Positions 41,282 to 52,979 are shown, counted from the stretch's first letter. The stretch is 64,000 bases of DNA from Spinacia oleracea (GCF_020520425.1 NC_079491.1:8419143-8483142), one strand, 5' to 3'. A program made the numbers and translations. The notes: generated from the sequence alone by a model not told the origin.

Positions 41282-42544
41282 TAAAAGAAAAATTGTTTAA
41301 ATAATTACTCATTTTATAGGCGATAAATCGTTATATACAGTACGTGTATACCGTTGGAAATTCTTGTTCATAAAACAAAAGAAAAGAGTGAAAAGTGTAA
41401 GTGAGAAATGTCCACATTGGTTAAATATCAAAAGTAGCTTTATTTAATTATATATTGCTGGTATGGGTTGCTTCTTGAGGAAAAATGTAGTTAGGGAGGC
41501 TTGATGGACACACTCAAGCACGCGTGTAGACTGACCAGAGTTGGGATTAGGCCTTGGGATATGTAGGTGGGTTGTGGACTTGTGGGACTACCTATTCCTA
41601 TTGGTACCCAACCATTTTGGCTACATCATTGTTACGGGCGCGCATCTTATGTTACAAAATTAATGTCGTAGCAGTTGGGAATTGATTAGCATTAATGCTT
41701 TCTTTATTCTCTTCTTGTAAACCCTCTCTTTTGACTGTTGCTTTTCCAAAAAAACGCTTGATTACCTAGGTCCCGTTTCCATACACTCAAATAAATTTAA
41801 ACCCCCCCACACACAATGTTCATATGAACATTCATTTAAATACTCTTTCGTTTTTTTGGCAAATATTCTAACTCCATTCGGATTTGTGAGTGCACACAAA
41901 TTCGGAGCTGTGCTAATCGTGAAGGGTGGCCGCTTTTGTTCTACTGTGCCTGGAGGTAGTGAGGAATTGTCTTTTAGGACAATGGTATCCACGACGCAAT
42001 AATTGTTCGTTACATGTTCATCGGATTGTTTGCATCATCGAGATAATTCTATTCTAATTACATTCTTATAGCAACATTTTTATTTTATTGTTTTAATACG
42101 CAACATATATATATATACTAACTTTTTTACTACTCCGATCCATATATTTTTAGACAGAACGAACATTTATGGCGTGTCAAGTCATCATTGTTGTACTAGA
42201 TCTTAGCTCGTAAGATCGTAAAATCGTTCTACGTATTAATTACGCTCCTAATACTTTAAGTTTTTATCGTAGTAGAATTGTAAGGTTTTATAATTTTAAG
42301 ATTCTACTTGAGATTTGAATTGGTGTCGTGTTTTAGGATTTTAATTAAAATCGTAACATTATGAGAACTAAATCGCAATTTTAACAACCATGGACATACT
42401 AATTAACACAGTTAGAGTTAGATATTAAGTTAATGGTCAAATGTGTGCGTTGGAGGTTGTCAAAATAAAAATGCAACAACTAATTTGAAATATACGGGGG
42501 TAACTTAGAAGCGTTGAAGGGAGTACTCCGTAGTCCATATATAC
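41282..42544. other. Residual intron of knottin copy A and unexplained sequence
   Basis: From about 42380 to 42544 it matches the introns of the other knottin copies (AAAAATGCAACAACTAATTT block). Between 41282 and 42380 I see no gene; a 76-codon minus frame (41762-41992) is unrecognised. Confidence 0.4.
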
Positions 42545-42678
42545 CTGACGCAGTGATCATGAGAAGCACAAAGACAGCAAATTTGGAGAGACCCATAATT
42601 TTAGCTGAACACTAATACAGATTAACTGTTTAAGAATTAGAAGTGGATTTGTTTTGCTCATTTTTATTCATGGATTGC

Positions 42679-42690
42679 TCTTATTTATAG
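42679..42690 (-). promoter_or_regulatory. TATA box conserved in all knottin copies (copy A)
   Basis: CTATAAATAAGA lies about 85 bp upstream of the signal-peptide ATG. The same motif is found upstream of copies B (47661-47673), C (about 51062-51074) and D (about 56242-56254). Confidence 0.6.
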
Positions 42691-42831
42691 TACTAATTTC
42701 CCCTGATTTTTTATTTTTATTTTCTCATACGACTTACGTGTATGCATGTAATCCATATATATAGCGACGTTACCTCGTGCATAGGGCATTTATCACGTTT
42801 CTACTAATTAATGATTACAACAGTACTAATC

Positions 42832-45800
42832 ACGGGTCTCCAATGTTTAGTTTATCTAGGAAATTAGTCGACCTTCGTTTGAAAATTAGAGGATGGTGCT
42901 TGAGGAATAAAAAATTATGGGGTGTGAATTGGAAAGAATTAAATGATACTCTAGTAGTTGAAGGCTCGGAAGTGCGAACTTTAGTGGATGGAGGGAATTA
43001 TATCTCCAAAGTGGACGAGGCATTTTCTACTGCTGTTATCAAAATTAAGTATTGGAAGCAGAGAATGAAAGAGCGTTGGGCTGCGGAAGGAGATTTTCCA
43101 ACTAAGCTCTTTTATTCAAGAGTGAAGGTAAGACAGAAAAAGAATGAAATTTTGACCTTGAAAGATCAATCGGGCCATTGGATTGAGGGCCAACATCAGG
43201 TGCAAGATCTTGTGGTCAATTCTTTAAAGCAAGTTTTTAAGTCCTCGGCAGACATTCCTATCAATGATGAGCTTGACATGGTTTTAAGGGAGTTATATTT
43301 GCCTAGGATCTCTCAGGAAACTATTGATATGCTTCAGAGACCTTTCTCGAATTCTGACATTAAAACGGCTATGTTTGCTATGGGAAATTTGAAGTCTCCG
43401 GGTCCAGACGGTTTTACGGTTGAATTCTTTAAGATCCATTGGGACAAGGTGGGACAGTGTGTTTGCGATGCAGTGAGTAGTTTCTTGACAACTGGGTTCC
43501 TTTTGAAGGAATGGAATCATTCTCTTTTAGTTATGATTCCAAAACGTGACATTCCAGAAGAGGTAGGGCATCTCAGACCAATTAGTCTTTGTAATACCAT
43601 TTATAAGTGTGCCTCAAAATGTTTGGTGATTCGAATGAAGTCTGTCTTGCCAGACATTATCTCTCCAGCTCAACATGCTTTTATTTCTGGAAGATTTATG
43701 ACGGATAATATTCTTCTCAGCCATGAGCTTCTTGACAAAATCAATAGTAAGAAGAAAGGGAAGGATTACTTGGCTTCGATTAAAATCGATATGAGTAAAG
43801 CTTATGATCGGGTTCATTGGGATTTTCTCCTTCGCATACTAAACGCATATGGGTTTCCAAATCAGTGGATCCAATTAATTCATCAGTGCATTTCTACTGT
43901 TTCTTACAAGGTTCTTGTCAACGGCAATACTTCAGAACAGTTCCATCCAAAGTGTGGTATTCGACAGGGGGATCCTTTATCACCTTTCCTGTTTCTTTTC
44001 TGTATGGATGTGCTATCCAGGATGATACAACTTGGCTCGGATCTGGGGTTTTTTCAAGGAATTCGTCTTACGAGGGGTTGTCCTTTAATCTCACATTTGT
44101 TCTTTGCTGATGATGCTCTTTTTTTTCTTCAAAGCTAAAAATGATAGTTGTGCACAAATTTCAAATACTATAAGTAGATTTTGTAGAATCTCAGGGCAAC
44201 AACTCAATCTTCAGAAGTCTCATTTTAAACTAAGTCCTAATACTCCTTTGTTAGATCAACAAAATTTCAGAGGAATCTTGAGGATGGATTTGGTCTCAAA
44301 TATGGGTACACATTTAGGAGTTCCTATTGATCTTGTGAGGAAGAAGAGTACTAATTTTCAATTTATTGTGGATAGGGTGGTCAACAAGATTAGCTCCTGG
44401 AATTCTGTTTCTCTTTCCCAGCCTCAGAAACTTATTCTCATTAATTATGTGCTTATTTCGATGGCTTCCCATGTTCTGAATTGCATGGAATTACCGTTAT
44501 CAATCTCTTATAAGGTTGATTCGATTCTGGCACGGTTCTTCTGGGCAAATCGAGCAAACTCGGGAATGCACTGGGTTAAGAGGAAGATTATTCAACTTCC
44601 TAAAGGATTGGGTGGTTTAGGAATACGTAGTATGGTCTGCCTTAATAAAGCTTTGTTAATGAGACAGGCATGGCGTATCCATAGCAATCCAAATTCTGTG
44701 TTATCAGACATTTGTAGGCGGAATTTTCAATTTCCTCTCCAGACAGGTAATATAACTAATGTTTCTTCTCGGAGGTTATCTTGGGGTATGAGGGGTATCT
44801 TTCGAGCTAGTAATCTTCTGTTCAAGGGTTGTGATTGGAAAATTGGAAATGGTAAGAAAGTTTGGGCTGGTAAGGATAGGTGGGTCAATGGAAGAGTGCC
44901 TGAGTTTAAATCAAATGTCACACTACTCAATGCAGCGACATGGAAAGTTAATCATTTTATTCTTCCTAATGGTTCTGGTTGGAATCTTAATCGGGTTCAT
45001 TCTTTTTTTGAGTTTAACAACGCCAGGGAAATTGTGGCAACAGAATTGCCTTCTACTAGTGTTGAAGATTTTCTTTACTGGCGTTTTCACAAGTCGGGTA
45101 AGTTTACTGTTAAAACAGCATATGCAATGTTAGCAGTGGAGGATTATGGGTTGGCACAGGCCCATCCAGGTTTGGATTTTTTTAAGATTTTGTGGGCTCT
45201 TAAGATCCTCCCAAAATGGAAGGTTTTTTTGTGGAAATTGTTTCACAATGGAATTGCTTCAAAAGTGAATGTTGGAAAGAAAGGAGTTCAGTTGTCTCTT
45301 ACTTGTGATTTTTGTGCAAAAGATAACGAGGATATTCAGCACATTTTCAGGTTTTGTGACTGTGCGAAACGCGTTTGGAGGTATGGATCACTTGCGATCC
45401 ATTCAGAAATCAATGAGAACCTTTCCTTTATTGACTGGGTTCTCTACTATATCCGGCTTTTTCAATGCCAGGATGGGAAGAATAGTGTTAGGGTTATTTA
45501 TTTCATTGCAACACTTTGGGGTCTTTGATTATCACGTAATAACCGAATATTCAGGAATGAAAGGGGTGAGGTTCTCGCAGTGTATATTATTATCAGGGAA
45601 GGTTTGAAGCAGCAAGAAATCTTTAGCAATCATCCATTTCCTGCATTACGTTTCCTACATCCTCCGGAAAATGATCCGCTTTATCCGCCGGGTTTTTTTA
45701 GAGTGATACTTGCTGACTCAGAGATACAAGGAATAATGTCTTTCATTCAGGTTGATGGATCTTGGAAGAAGAATACTCGGATAGCTGGAATGGGTTGGGT

Positions 45801-46200
45801 GCTTAGTAATCCTCTGATAACATCGGATAGGATCTTAGGTGGAGCTTCTGTAGGGACAGCGAAGTCAGCTCTTCAAGCGGAGGTCCTTGCATGTTTGTTT
45901 GCACTTAGATGGAGCATTACAGCTACAGTTCGACATATTACTGTTCTAACGGATTCTCATATGTTGGTTGAAATGCTTCTCCAACAAAGCACGATTGACA
46001 TTAACCTGCTTTGGACCATAACTGAGATTAAGCGTCTGGGAAGAATGTTCGACTGGTGCAGCATCCAAAAGGTAGGTCGAGATCAAGTTCAAGGTGCTCA
46101 CGACATTGCAACCTCTGCAGCTGCAACTTCTATTTCTTTTGCTTTCTTTCCTTAATGTTTGTTTAGCACTTGTCAAAAAAAAAAAAAAAAAAAAAAAAAA
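42832..46200 (+). mobile_element. L1-type LINE with RNase H, 5'-truncated
   Basis: It is flanked by a 12-bp target duplication ACAGTACTAATC (42820-42831 and 46201-46212) and ends in a poly-A tail of about 26. The protein starts after the endonuclease, which is missing. It then shows reverse transcriptase (GPDGFTVEFF, GIRQGDPLSPF, FADD), a zf-RVT-like cysteine region (TCDFC...HIFRFCDC) and an RNase H ending at 46155. There are two breaks: a frameshift in the T-rich run just after FADD (about 44110-44130), and a TGA stop at 45526-45528 where Trp would be expected (LWGL-stop-LSRNN). It inserted into the 5' flank of knottin copy A. Few breaks and a clear target duplication suggest it is fairly young. 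Confidence 0.9.
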
Positions 46201-46620
46201 ACAGTACTAATCTTATCTTCTGTAGTTCTATGTGAACCATTCGCAGTACGAAGTATATGAGATCTTATCTTCTATCGTCACATTGTGTGTGAACCATACA
46301 ATGTATAAGGGATTATATATCTTCTCTTGCTCTGTCCTAAACCGACACAAGTTGTTGGTGCGGAACTTACAAGGTTAGCTAAAACAAATAGACATAGATT
46401 ATTGGCTTAATTAAGATCGAGAAATTAGAAACCAAACTTGATCCTAATCCAAGAACTACCACTCAAGAGATTGGTCAATTTTATTCTATATGGTACACGG
46501 ATACACGGATACAGTAAAAAGTAGGGATCGATCGGAGTACATAATTAACGAAGGAAATTGAAGGTGATGATCGATCATATCGGTGGATCATGATCCGATT
46601 ATCCATGCAACCTCGATCTC

Positions 46621-47580
46621 TTACTGGCAAACAATGATAAACATAAAAGGATGGGGAACACAAGCGCCGGAGCAACAGTCTTCCGATCGTCCACATGCGG
46701 CCCCCGGAGGAGAACACTTATCTTCGGTCCTGATCAGTTTTTGCATCAGCTTTGAAGCAATAACACTCCTTTCAATTTCTCTAAGTGATGCCAATGCCTT
46801 CACTTCGGCCTTCAACAGTTCCTCACTCATTATTGGTCCGGTGGTGATTGGTTGATATTTCGCATCTATCACACCTGAAAATTATAAATAATATAACTAA
46901 ATTCACAACGTAATAATATATATATTGATGTATATATGTACCTGTCATAATGAATTTTTTACGAAGTATTACAACAACATTATATATATTGTACGTAAAT
47001 TATTAATGGTACCACGTGCACGTCGTCACATGCATGTACGTCTTGGCGATTGTCATAATCAGTGTTGGGGACAACTTGGTTAGTATTTGAACCCGGTAAT
47101 GATCGTGGGCATTATATATACCCTAACATCTTAACCATTATTCCACCTTTATTTTTACTTATATTAAGAAAACTAATTAATTAAAACATATTTATATACT
47201 GGAGTCTGGAGGCCCTATTACGTTGCTCAACCCGCACTGCACTAAGAACCGCCCTAATTATAAAAATGGACAACTAATTTGAAACATACTAGTATGTGGC
47301 AAGTTTGGAGATGTTATTATAAATAATGCATAATGCATAATGCAAGAAATATATATTTCCTTCATTTTCTTATAATAACACCATTTGCAGTTTTACATTA
47401 CTCTTTCACACATTGAGATTTCATTAGATTTATGTCGATAAAATATACAAAGTCTTGGTATATATTTTAAGATATATAATTAATTGTTAGAAATATGCAT
47501 TGACAAGCCTGAAACTTCATATATATACCTGATGCAGCGAGCATAAGAAGCGCAAAAACAGCAAATTTGGAGAAACCCAT
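46621..47580 (-). CDS. Secreted knottin peptide precursor, copy B
   Basis: Exon 1 (47580-47529) codes the signal peptide MGFSKFAVFALLMLAAS. A 654-bp GT-AG intron follows. Exon 2 (46874-46621) codes VIDAKY, then a pro-region of about 45 residues containing IMSEELLKAEVKALASLRE, then a C-terminal six-cysteine peptide ending VCQ. The total is 101 residues. The cysteine pattern is C-x6-C-x5-CC-x3-C-x10-C: the fold class of Mirabilis Mj-AMP and Phytolacca PAFP-S knottins, but with loop 2 shortened from eight to five residues. Such peptides are known antimicrobials; that this one is antimicrobial is inference. A TATA box lies about 80 bp upstream. Confidence 0.82.
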
Positions 47581-47990
47581 AATATTAGCTAAACACTTTT
47601 GAGACAAGATTTGATAATACAGATGTGGGTTTGTTTTGATCATTTTTACTCATATCATTGCTCTTATTTATAGTGCTAATTTACCCTTTTTTATTTTTTT
47701 CCATACAATTGTTTTCTATGCATGACGACGAAACATCACGATAAATCGTACATATGGCATTTTTCACGTTTGTACTACTATTAATTTTATCGGTAATCTT
47801 AACGAACCACACATAATACTGTAGTGTAGCTGTGTAGGGTATAAGAAATCTGAAAAATCAATAAATCTTATCTTCTCTTTGTCCTTTCCGTTTCCTCTAT
47901 ACGTTGCGTTTTAGCAAAAATAAGTGGACCATATGAGAAATTTAAGTGAAAATATTGAGGATAACTTAGCCATTTTAGAGATTATTATCA

Positions 47991-47993
<3 letters not shown>

Positions 47994-48044
<51 letters not shown>
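47994..48044. repeat. (ATT)n microsatellite
   Basis: About 17 uninterrupted TTA/ATT units upstream of knottin copy B. A long asparagine-coding minus frame across it is spurious. Confidence 0.9.
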
Positions 48045-48211
48045 GTAGTATTTCAGTTTGTTTTGTCAAACATAACCTGCCATAGTTGATCAATGCTTGT
48101 AGAGTAGTTTATTTTGAAATCAAAGGAGATGCGAGACGGGGAGATTAGCTATATAGTAAACTTTAATAAGAGAAACCAGCGTAACCTTATTGTAACATTA
48201 TTTACAGTTAT

Positions 48212-48663
48212 TGTTACGGAATTATACTAATCCTTGTACAACTAGACAACTAATAATTCTTAGGTGTTAGAGTTTAGGTATAATTCCTATTTCTTAGTCT
48301 GAGTTTACGTAGAGCAGCAGTAGTATTATTCTTTAGGATTTGTTATTAATTTGTTAAAGTTCTATTCCTAATTGGTTTAGAATAGTTGCGTCAATTAATT
48401 GTACTATAAATATTGGCATGGCCGATTGGCCTCAAGGAATACGATCAAGCTTTTATCTAGCTTCACAATATTATTTTTACATGGTATCAAGAGCAAGGTT
48501 CTCATAAACTCATTTTTTTTTTCTCTCTCAATGGCGGGTAATGAAGAAACACCGCCTCCCCCACCTAAGAGAATCGAACCAGATTCTCCGTTTTATCTAG
48601 GTAGTCAGGACCGTCCGGGTGATTTTATTACTCCAACTAGACTACCGCAATATTATTTTTACA
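48212..48663 (+). mobile_element. Ty1/copia LTR element fossil
   Basis: It shows an LTR of 270 bp (48212-48481, TGTTACGG...TTTTTACA) with a TATA-like CTATAAATA, then a primer-binding site TGGTATCAAGAGC matching initiator tRNA-Met, the beginning of gag (from 48532), and the tip of the second LTR. A 5-bp duplication GTTAT flanks it (48207-48211 and 48664-48668). The element is broken and strongly reduced in length. Confidence 0.8.
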
Positions 48664-48746
48664 GTTATCCATAATTGGGATTTTTTTTGCAACTCTAATA
48701 AAAAAATGTTGGGTGCATGTTCAGCATTTGTTATCCATAATTAGTT

Positions 48747-48790
48747 TTTAACCCGTGTAAATTGTAATGCACGGGTTATATATTTTTATT
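48747..48790 (-). mobile_element. Helitron-like 3' end, diverged
   Basis: Read on the minus strand, AACCCGTGCATTACAATTTACACGGGTT forms a stem-loop followed by AAAAACTAAT. This resembles Helitron ends of the CACGGGTT...CTAGT type, with the final CTAG altered. Confidence 0.35.
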
Positions 48791-49211
48791 AAATCTACGT
48801 AATTGGATAAATCATGTAAAATAAGGTACTCTCTCTATTACAAAATGTAATAGATTTTTATTATGCTAAAAGTTTACTTCGTATTATTTTTAATCAACGT
48901 ACATTACTAAGTAACACTATTATAATTGATTTCACTATCACTGTAACCAGTTCAAATATTTGGGGAAATAAATCCCCCCTCCCTAACTGCAGGCCCTTCC
49001 ATGATACCAAGCACAACCCTGACTTGGAGAAGCGCATGCATATTCTGGCGGTGGAGGGAAGGCTATAAGGTTGGGAATCTTGGGAGGAGTGATAACCGAG
49101 TTTTCCACGTAGATAGATATGTGTCTTTCACTTGTTCTTAGTTAGTGCCATGTAGAAATATGTGTCTTTCAATCACAATTAAGTCGATTGTTTATTCGTA
49201 ATTAATTTTAA

Positions 49212-49380
49212 CTAGTTTGTGGGTCCTAGCAATGTCCCAGGTTACACGTTAAATAACATTCATATTTAGGTATGTGTATTTATCTTTTGTAATGATAACA
49301 TGAAACACGTAATAGCTAACTTGGTTGTAAAATTTTTATTATTTAAACTCAAGGTCAAGGTGCAAACCATATTTGAATTT
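49212..49380 (-). mobile_element. Helitron 3'-end fragment, copy 1
   Basis: On the minus strand the sequence runs into a GTAACCTGGGACATTGC hairpin-like stretch and ends CTAG followed by T. It matches, in opposite orientation, the fragment at 50705-50871 (shared TTTTGTAATGATAACATGAAACA and TTTAAACTCA blocks). Confidence 0.55.
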
Positions 49381-49422
49381 TTATCTATATGAAGATTATG
49401 GATCGAACGACCCATAAACAAA

Positions 49423-49701
49423 CACTACAAGAAATTGTACTATTAACGACGGAAAATTCCGTCGCGAAAGACCAATAATCATTGATTAACGACGGGATTT
49501 CCTGTCGCGAACCCGTCATAAAAGGGGGCCGTCGTTAATATAAAATCCCGTCGTAAATCCATCGTAAACCCGTCGTAAAAGACATTTGCGACGGTTATTC
49601 CCGTCATTGTTTGGGTGTTAGTCCCGTCGCAAAAGCCTTTTGCGACGGGATTTTTGACCCGTCTAATTAGGTTGTCGTTAAAGATACAAATTCTTGTAGT
49701 G
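49423..49701. mobile_element. CACTA (En/Spm) MITE, 279 bp
   Basis: The ends CACTACAAGAA and TTCTTGTAGTG are perfect inverted repeats flanked by AAA on both sides (a 3-bp duplication). The interior is full of GACGGG/CCGTCG words in both orientations, the subterminal repeats typical of CACTA elements. Confidence 0.88.
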
Positions 49702-49819
49702 AAATAAGCGACACTGTCACATATACTTTCTTATAGACGGCTATTAATTAATATATACTATAAATAGTAAATAGTAAGGGCACTTTTATATGGACTGAAA
49801 AATTACGCAAAAGAGGAGA

Positions 49820-50122
49820 TACGTTCGGCTATTTTAGATAGGAAGGAAAGGGATTATTGACGATAAAGTTAACTACTCCATACATATAGATAATTGGCTT
49901 AATAGAAACTAGCCAAACTTATTCTTAATTATTCCAAGAACAAAGACTCAAGTCTCAAGAGACATACAACATATATAGAAGCATTTCCTCACCAACACCT
50001 TCATCAATTTTATTCTATCTCGTACACGGGTACACTACAAAGTACGGATAATCGGAGTACATAATTAACAAAGGAAATTGAAGGTGATGATCGACCCGTC
50101 ACGAGTCACCCGACCCGGGCTT
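49820..50122. other. 3' flank of knottin copy C
   Basis: It is shared with the 3' flanks of copies A, B and D (ACTCAAGTCTCAAGAGACAT and TCAATTTTATTCTATCTCGT blocks). This shows that the duplicated unit extends several hundred bases past the stop codon. Confidence 0.65.
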
Positions 50123-50980
50123 TTACTGGCACACAAAGATCCTCAGGATAGGATGAGGAACACAAGCACCAGAACAACATTGTTCCGGAGGTCCAAAACC
50201 CGAACATATGGCCCCTGATGGAGAACACTTATCTTCAGTAGTCCTCATCATCAGATTTTGCTTCAACTTTGAATTAGCAAAACCCCTTTCAACTTCTCTA
50301 AGTGATGCCAATGCCTTCACTTCAGCTTCCAGGAGCTGTTCAGTCATTATCGATGCAGTGGTTCTTGCTTCATATTTCGCATCTATCACAGCTGCAAAAT
50401 TAAAATAATCTCAGTCTACATCTACACAAATCAACAATTTCTGTGACGGAACGTTACTTATTGGTGGCAAAAATAATTGAATTTTATTCCTCCCATTCAG
50501 ATTAGTTTAAATCTTTTTAGTTTCGTTCCTCTTATTAATATTTCATAGTCGTAATATAAAAGTCCATTTTTTTTGTTACAAGTCTTACAACACAATTGTA
50601 TACTGTATACTGTACATAAATATTAATTATTAATGGTCAACCACATGTCTCGAAGATTGGAGATATTACGACAAGTAAAAATGCAACAACTAATCTGAGA
50701 CACAGAGGATACAGGCTGTTAAGTTTGGAACTCATGACCCTGAGTTTAAACAATAAAGCTTTTACCACTAAGCTATTATATGTTTCATGTTATCATTACA
50801 AAATATTATATATAAGTAAACGTTAATGTTATTAATGTAGTAACCCGGACATCGCCCGGGCCTAAAACTAGTTTAATAATTAAAAATATACATTAACAAA
50901 ATACGAAATTAACTCCATGCATATATACCTGATGCAGCGAGCATGAAAAGAGCAAAGACAGCAAATTTGGAGAAACCCAT
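50123..50980 (-). CDS. Secreted knottin peptide precursor, copy C
   Basis: Exon 1 (50980-50929) codes MGFSKFAVFALFMLAAS. The intron is 537 bp, and exon 2 (50391-50123) completes a 106-residue precursor. After the predicted signal cleavage comes AVIDAKY, then a conserved pro-region (IMTEQLLEAEVKALASLREVER...TTEDK). The knottin follows as C-x6-C-x8-CC-x3-C-x10-C with the internal GPPEQCCSGAC block. The spacing is identical to Mj-AMP1 and PAFP-S, which carry GPPYCCS at the same place. The pro-region of about 50 residues is longer than in those precursors. The intron contains the Helitron fragment at 50705-50871. A secreted defence peptide is the likely role. Confidence 0.87.
50705..50871 (+). 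mobile_element. Helitron 3'-end fragment, copy 2, in the intron of knottin C
   Basis: CCCGGACATCGCCCGGG forms a short stem-loop and is followed by CTAAAACTAG and T, the Helitron 3' signature. It is related to copy 1 at 49212-49380 in inverted orientation. It is absent from the introns of copies B and D. Confidence 0.6.
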
Positions 50981-51840
50981 AATGTTAGCTAAACACTTTT
51001 GCGACAAGATTGATAATAGTTAAGAAGTGGATTCGTTTTGCTCATTTTTACTCATGGCATTGCTCTTATTTATACTACTATTTTTCCTTTTTTAATTGTT
51101 TTTCATACAATAACTTCTATGCATGGCGACGAAATATAACGACATGTAGATCGTACCTATAGGGCACGTTTCACGTTTGCACTATTATCTTTACGTCGGT
51201 AAATTGTGAACCACACGTAGTACTGTAGTAGGGTATAAGAAATCTGTCAAAATAAATACATCTTATCTTCTCTTGGTCCTATGTCTATGTTCGTTTCCCT
51301 TATACGTTGTGTTTTAGGTGAAATAAGTATTAAAGTGTGTGACCACATGAAAATAACTACTCCGTATGTAAAGATATTGAGGATAATTTACTCGTTTTAG
51401 AGATATGAATTGAATGACTAAATAGTGCGTAGGAGACCACACAAAATTCAAGTAAGTAAAACTTTTTTTTTAAAAAAAAGTAACTGATTGGTGCATATTG
51501 GAGTAAGTTGTCCTCAATATCTTGAATTTCAGTAACTTTAAGCATTATCTACGAAACTTTTATATGGTCATTTCCATTCAATTCGATTCATTTTATTTAT
51601 TTGTTATTATTTTATTTGTTGAAAAATCTCGCATATTAATTCCAAGACACGTAGATCTAGATGACTTCCTTGATAGAGGAAAGTAGGAAACAATGGTACC
51701 AAAGACAACTTATGACGTTGAAGAAATATTGTTGATTAGAACTGCTAGAGAAATGGTTGCATTAAAACCAGAATTTTCCCTAATTTGCTGCACAATTAGT
51801 GTAGATTAGTAGTTTTAAAGTCTGCTTCACTTGCTTTCTT

Positions 51841-52968
51841 GGATCTTTTACCAAACTAGCTACTTTTAAAATTTTATTTACCAAAACGGCTAGTTTTAAA
51901 TTGTATTTTCCAAAGTAGCTAATCTTTAATTAGTTTCAAAAAAAAAAAGTAGCTAATTTTTTACTTTCAATTAAAAACCAATAAACCGGTTTGAGTTTTT
52001 TTAAAACCAGTTAATCGGTTTAATTTTTTTACACAGTGAACCGATATGATTTTTTTTATTAATGAACCGATTGACAATTTACTTATATTTTTAGCCTCTT
52101 AGCAACTTCAAAGTTTTTAAAAGACTTGCTCGCAAATATTACAAATATAAAGAAATTAGTTGAACCTTGTTGCAGATATTGTTAATCCGATCTCTTAGCT
52201 ACGCGAATTCGTTGTGTTAAACGAATTTGCTTGGCAAACTCGATCAACCAAGAATTTAACATACTCTAAAACCGTGTGCGTGAAAGTGACATGAAGGAGA
52301 AAAGTAACGCGTGCAATAAATGCGTCTAACAATGCAAATTTTTGCGTCTATTATCCCTACAAGTCGGACCACTATCTTACTATACTCAATTGTAATTTTT
52401 TATTTTTTAAATTACTGTAATTTCTCATTATTAAGTTGAAACTATGAATTGAATAAAAATTAATTAAAATAATTAATTAATAATTAACTTATCATTGGAG
52501 CAAGAAATATGTAGCAAGTGTGTAACTTGAGAAGATAATGCGTCATAACAAGCATGCATAATAAAAAAATTCCGACCATTGGAGTTTATATTGTCAAAAA
52601 GTAAACATAATTAAAATATTTAAATGGGTAAAAAAAAATGAACTTAAAGTATTACTATGCTGTATCGTGTATGTATCAAAATTAAACCATCAAGAGCAAC
52701 ATTTTATATTATTTATGGGCAAATTCAAAAGAAAAATTAATTGGGATTATAAAGTAAACAAAAATAAAAGATAACTAAACCCCCAAAAAGCCGGTTAACT
52801 ATACTAAAAAAATGCATCAAACAAAAACAGTTTAATTGTTTTTGCCACAAAATGAAAATAGTCATTTTGGTAAATAAATTATACGTAGTAGCTAATTTGG
52901 TAAATAGATTTTAAAAGTACCATTTTGGTAAATAAAATTGTAAAAGTAGCTAGTTTGGTAAAAGATCC
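51841..52968. mobile_element. Non-autonomous MULE upstream of knottin C
   Basis: The inverted ends GGATCTTTTACCAAACTAGC extend for tens of bases with repeated ATTTTGGTAAATAAA words. A perfect 9-bp duplication TGCTTTCTT lies at 51832-51840 and 52969-52977. The empty site is visible in the sister copy at about 56990-56999 (TTGCCTTCTTCGCACATAG), proving that the insertion followed the duplication of units C and D. It has no coding capacity. Confidence 0.92.
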
Positions 52969-52979
52969 TGCTTTCTTCG

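Larger units (their letters stand above)
28653..42596 (-). pseudogene. Fossil knottin gene, copy A, split by two insertions
   Basis: This is a broken member of the knottin family. A signal-peptide exon lies at 42545-42596 (MGLSKFAVFVLLMITAS), with a TATA box upstream. The second exon is recognisable from 30001 downward and again at 28689-28653, where the family's VCQ-stop ending lies. A Mutator-like element occupies the middle of the second exon, and an LTR retrotransposon of about 11 kb occupies the intron. I treat it as a fossil. The flanking sequence on both sides matches the intact copies, so it was once a full unit of the tandem array. Confidence 0.8.

Noticed and set aside
41762-41992. 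76-codon minus frame in the knottin A intron
   Set aside because: No family resemblance, no splice or promoter context; it cannot be supported as a gene.
47911-48093. 60-codon frame with a poly-Asn tract
   Set aside because: It is translation of an (ATT)n microsatellite.
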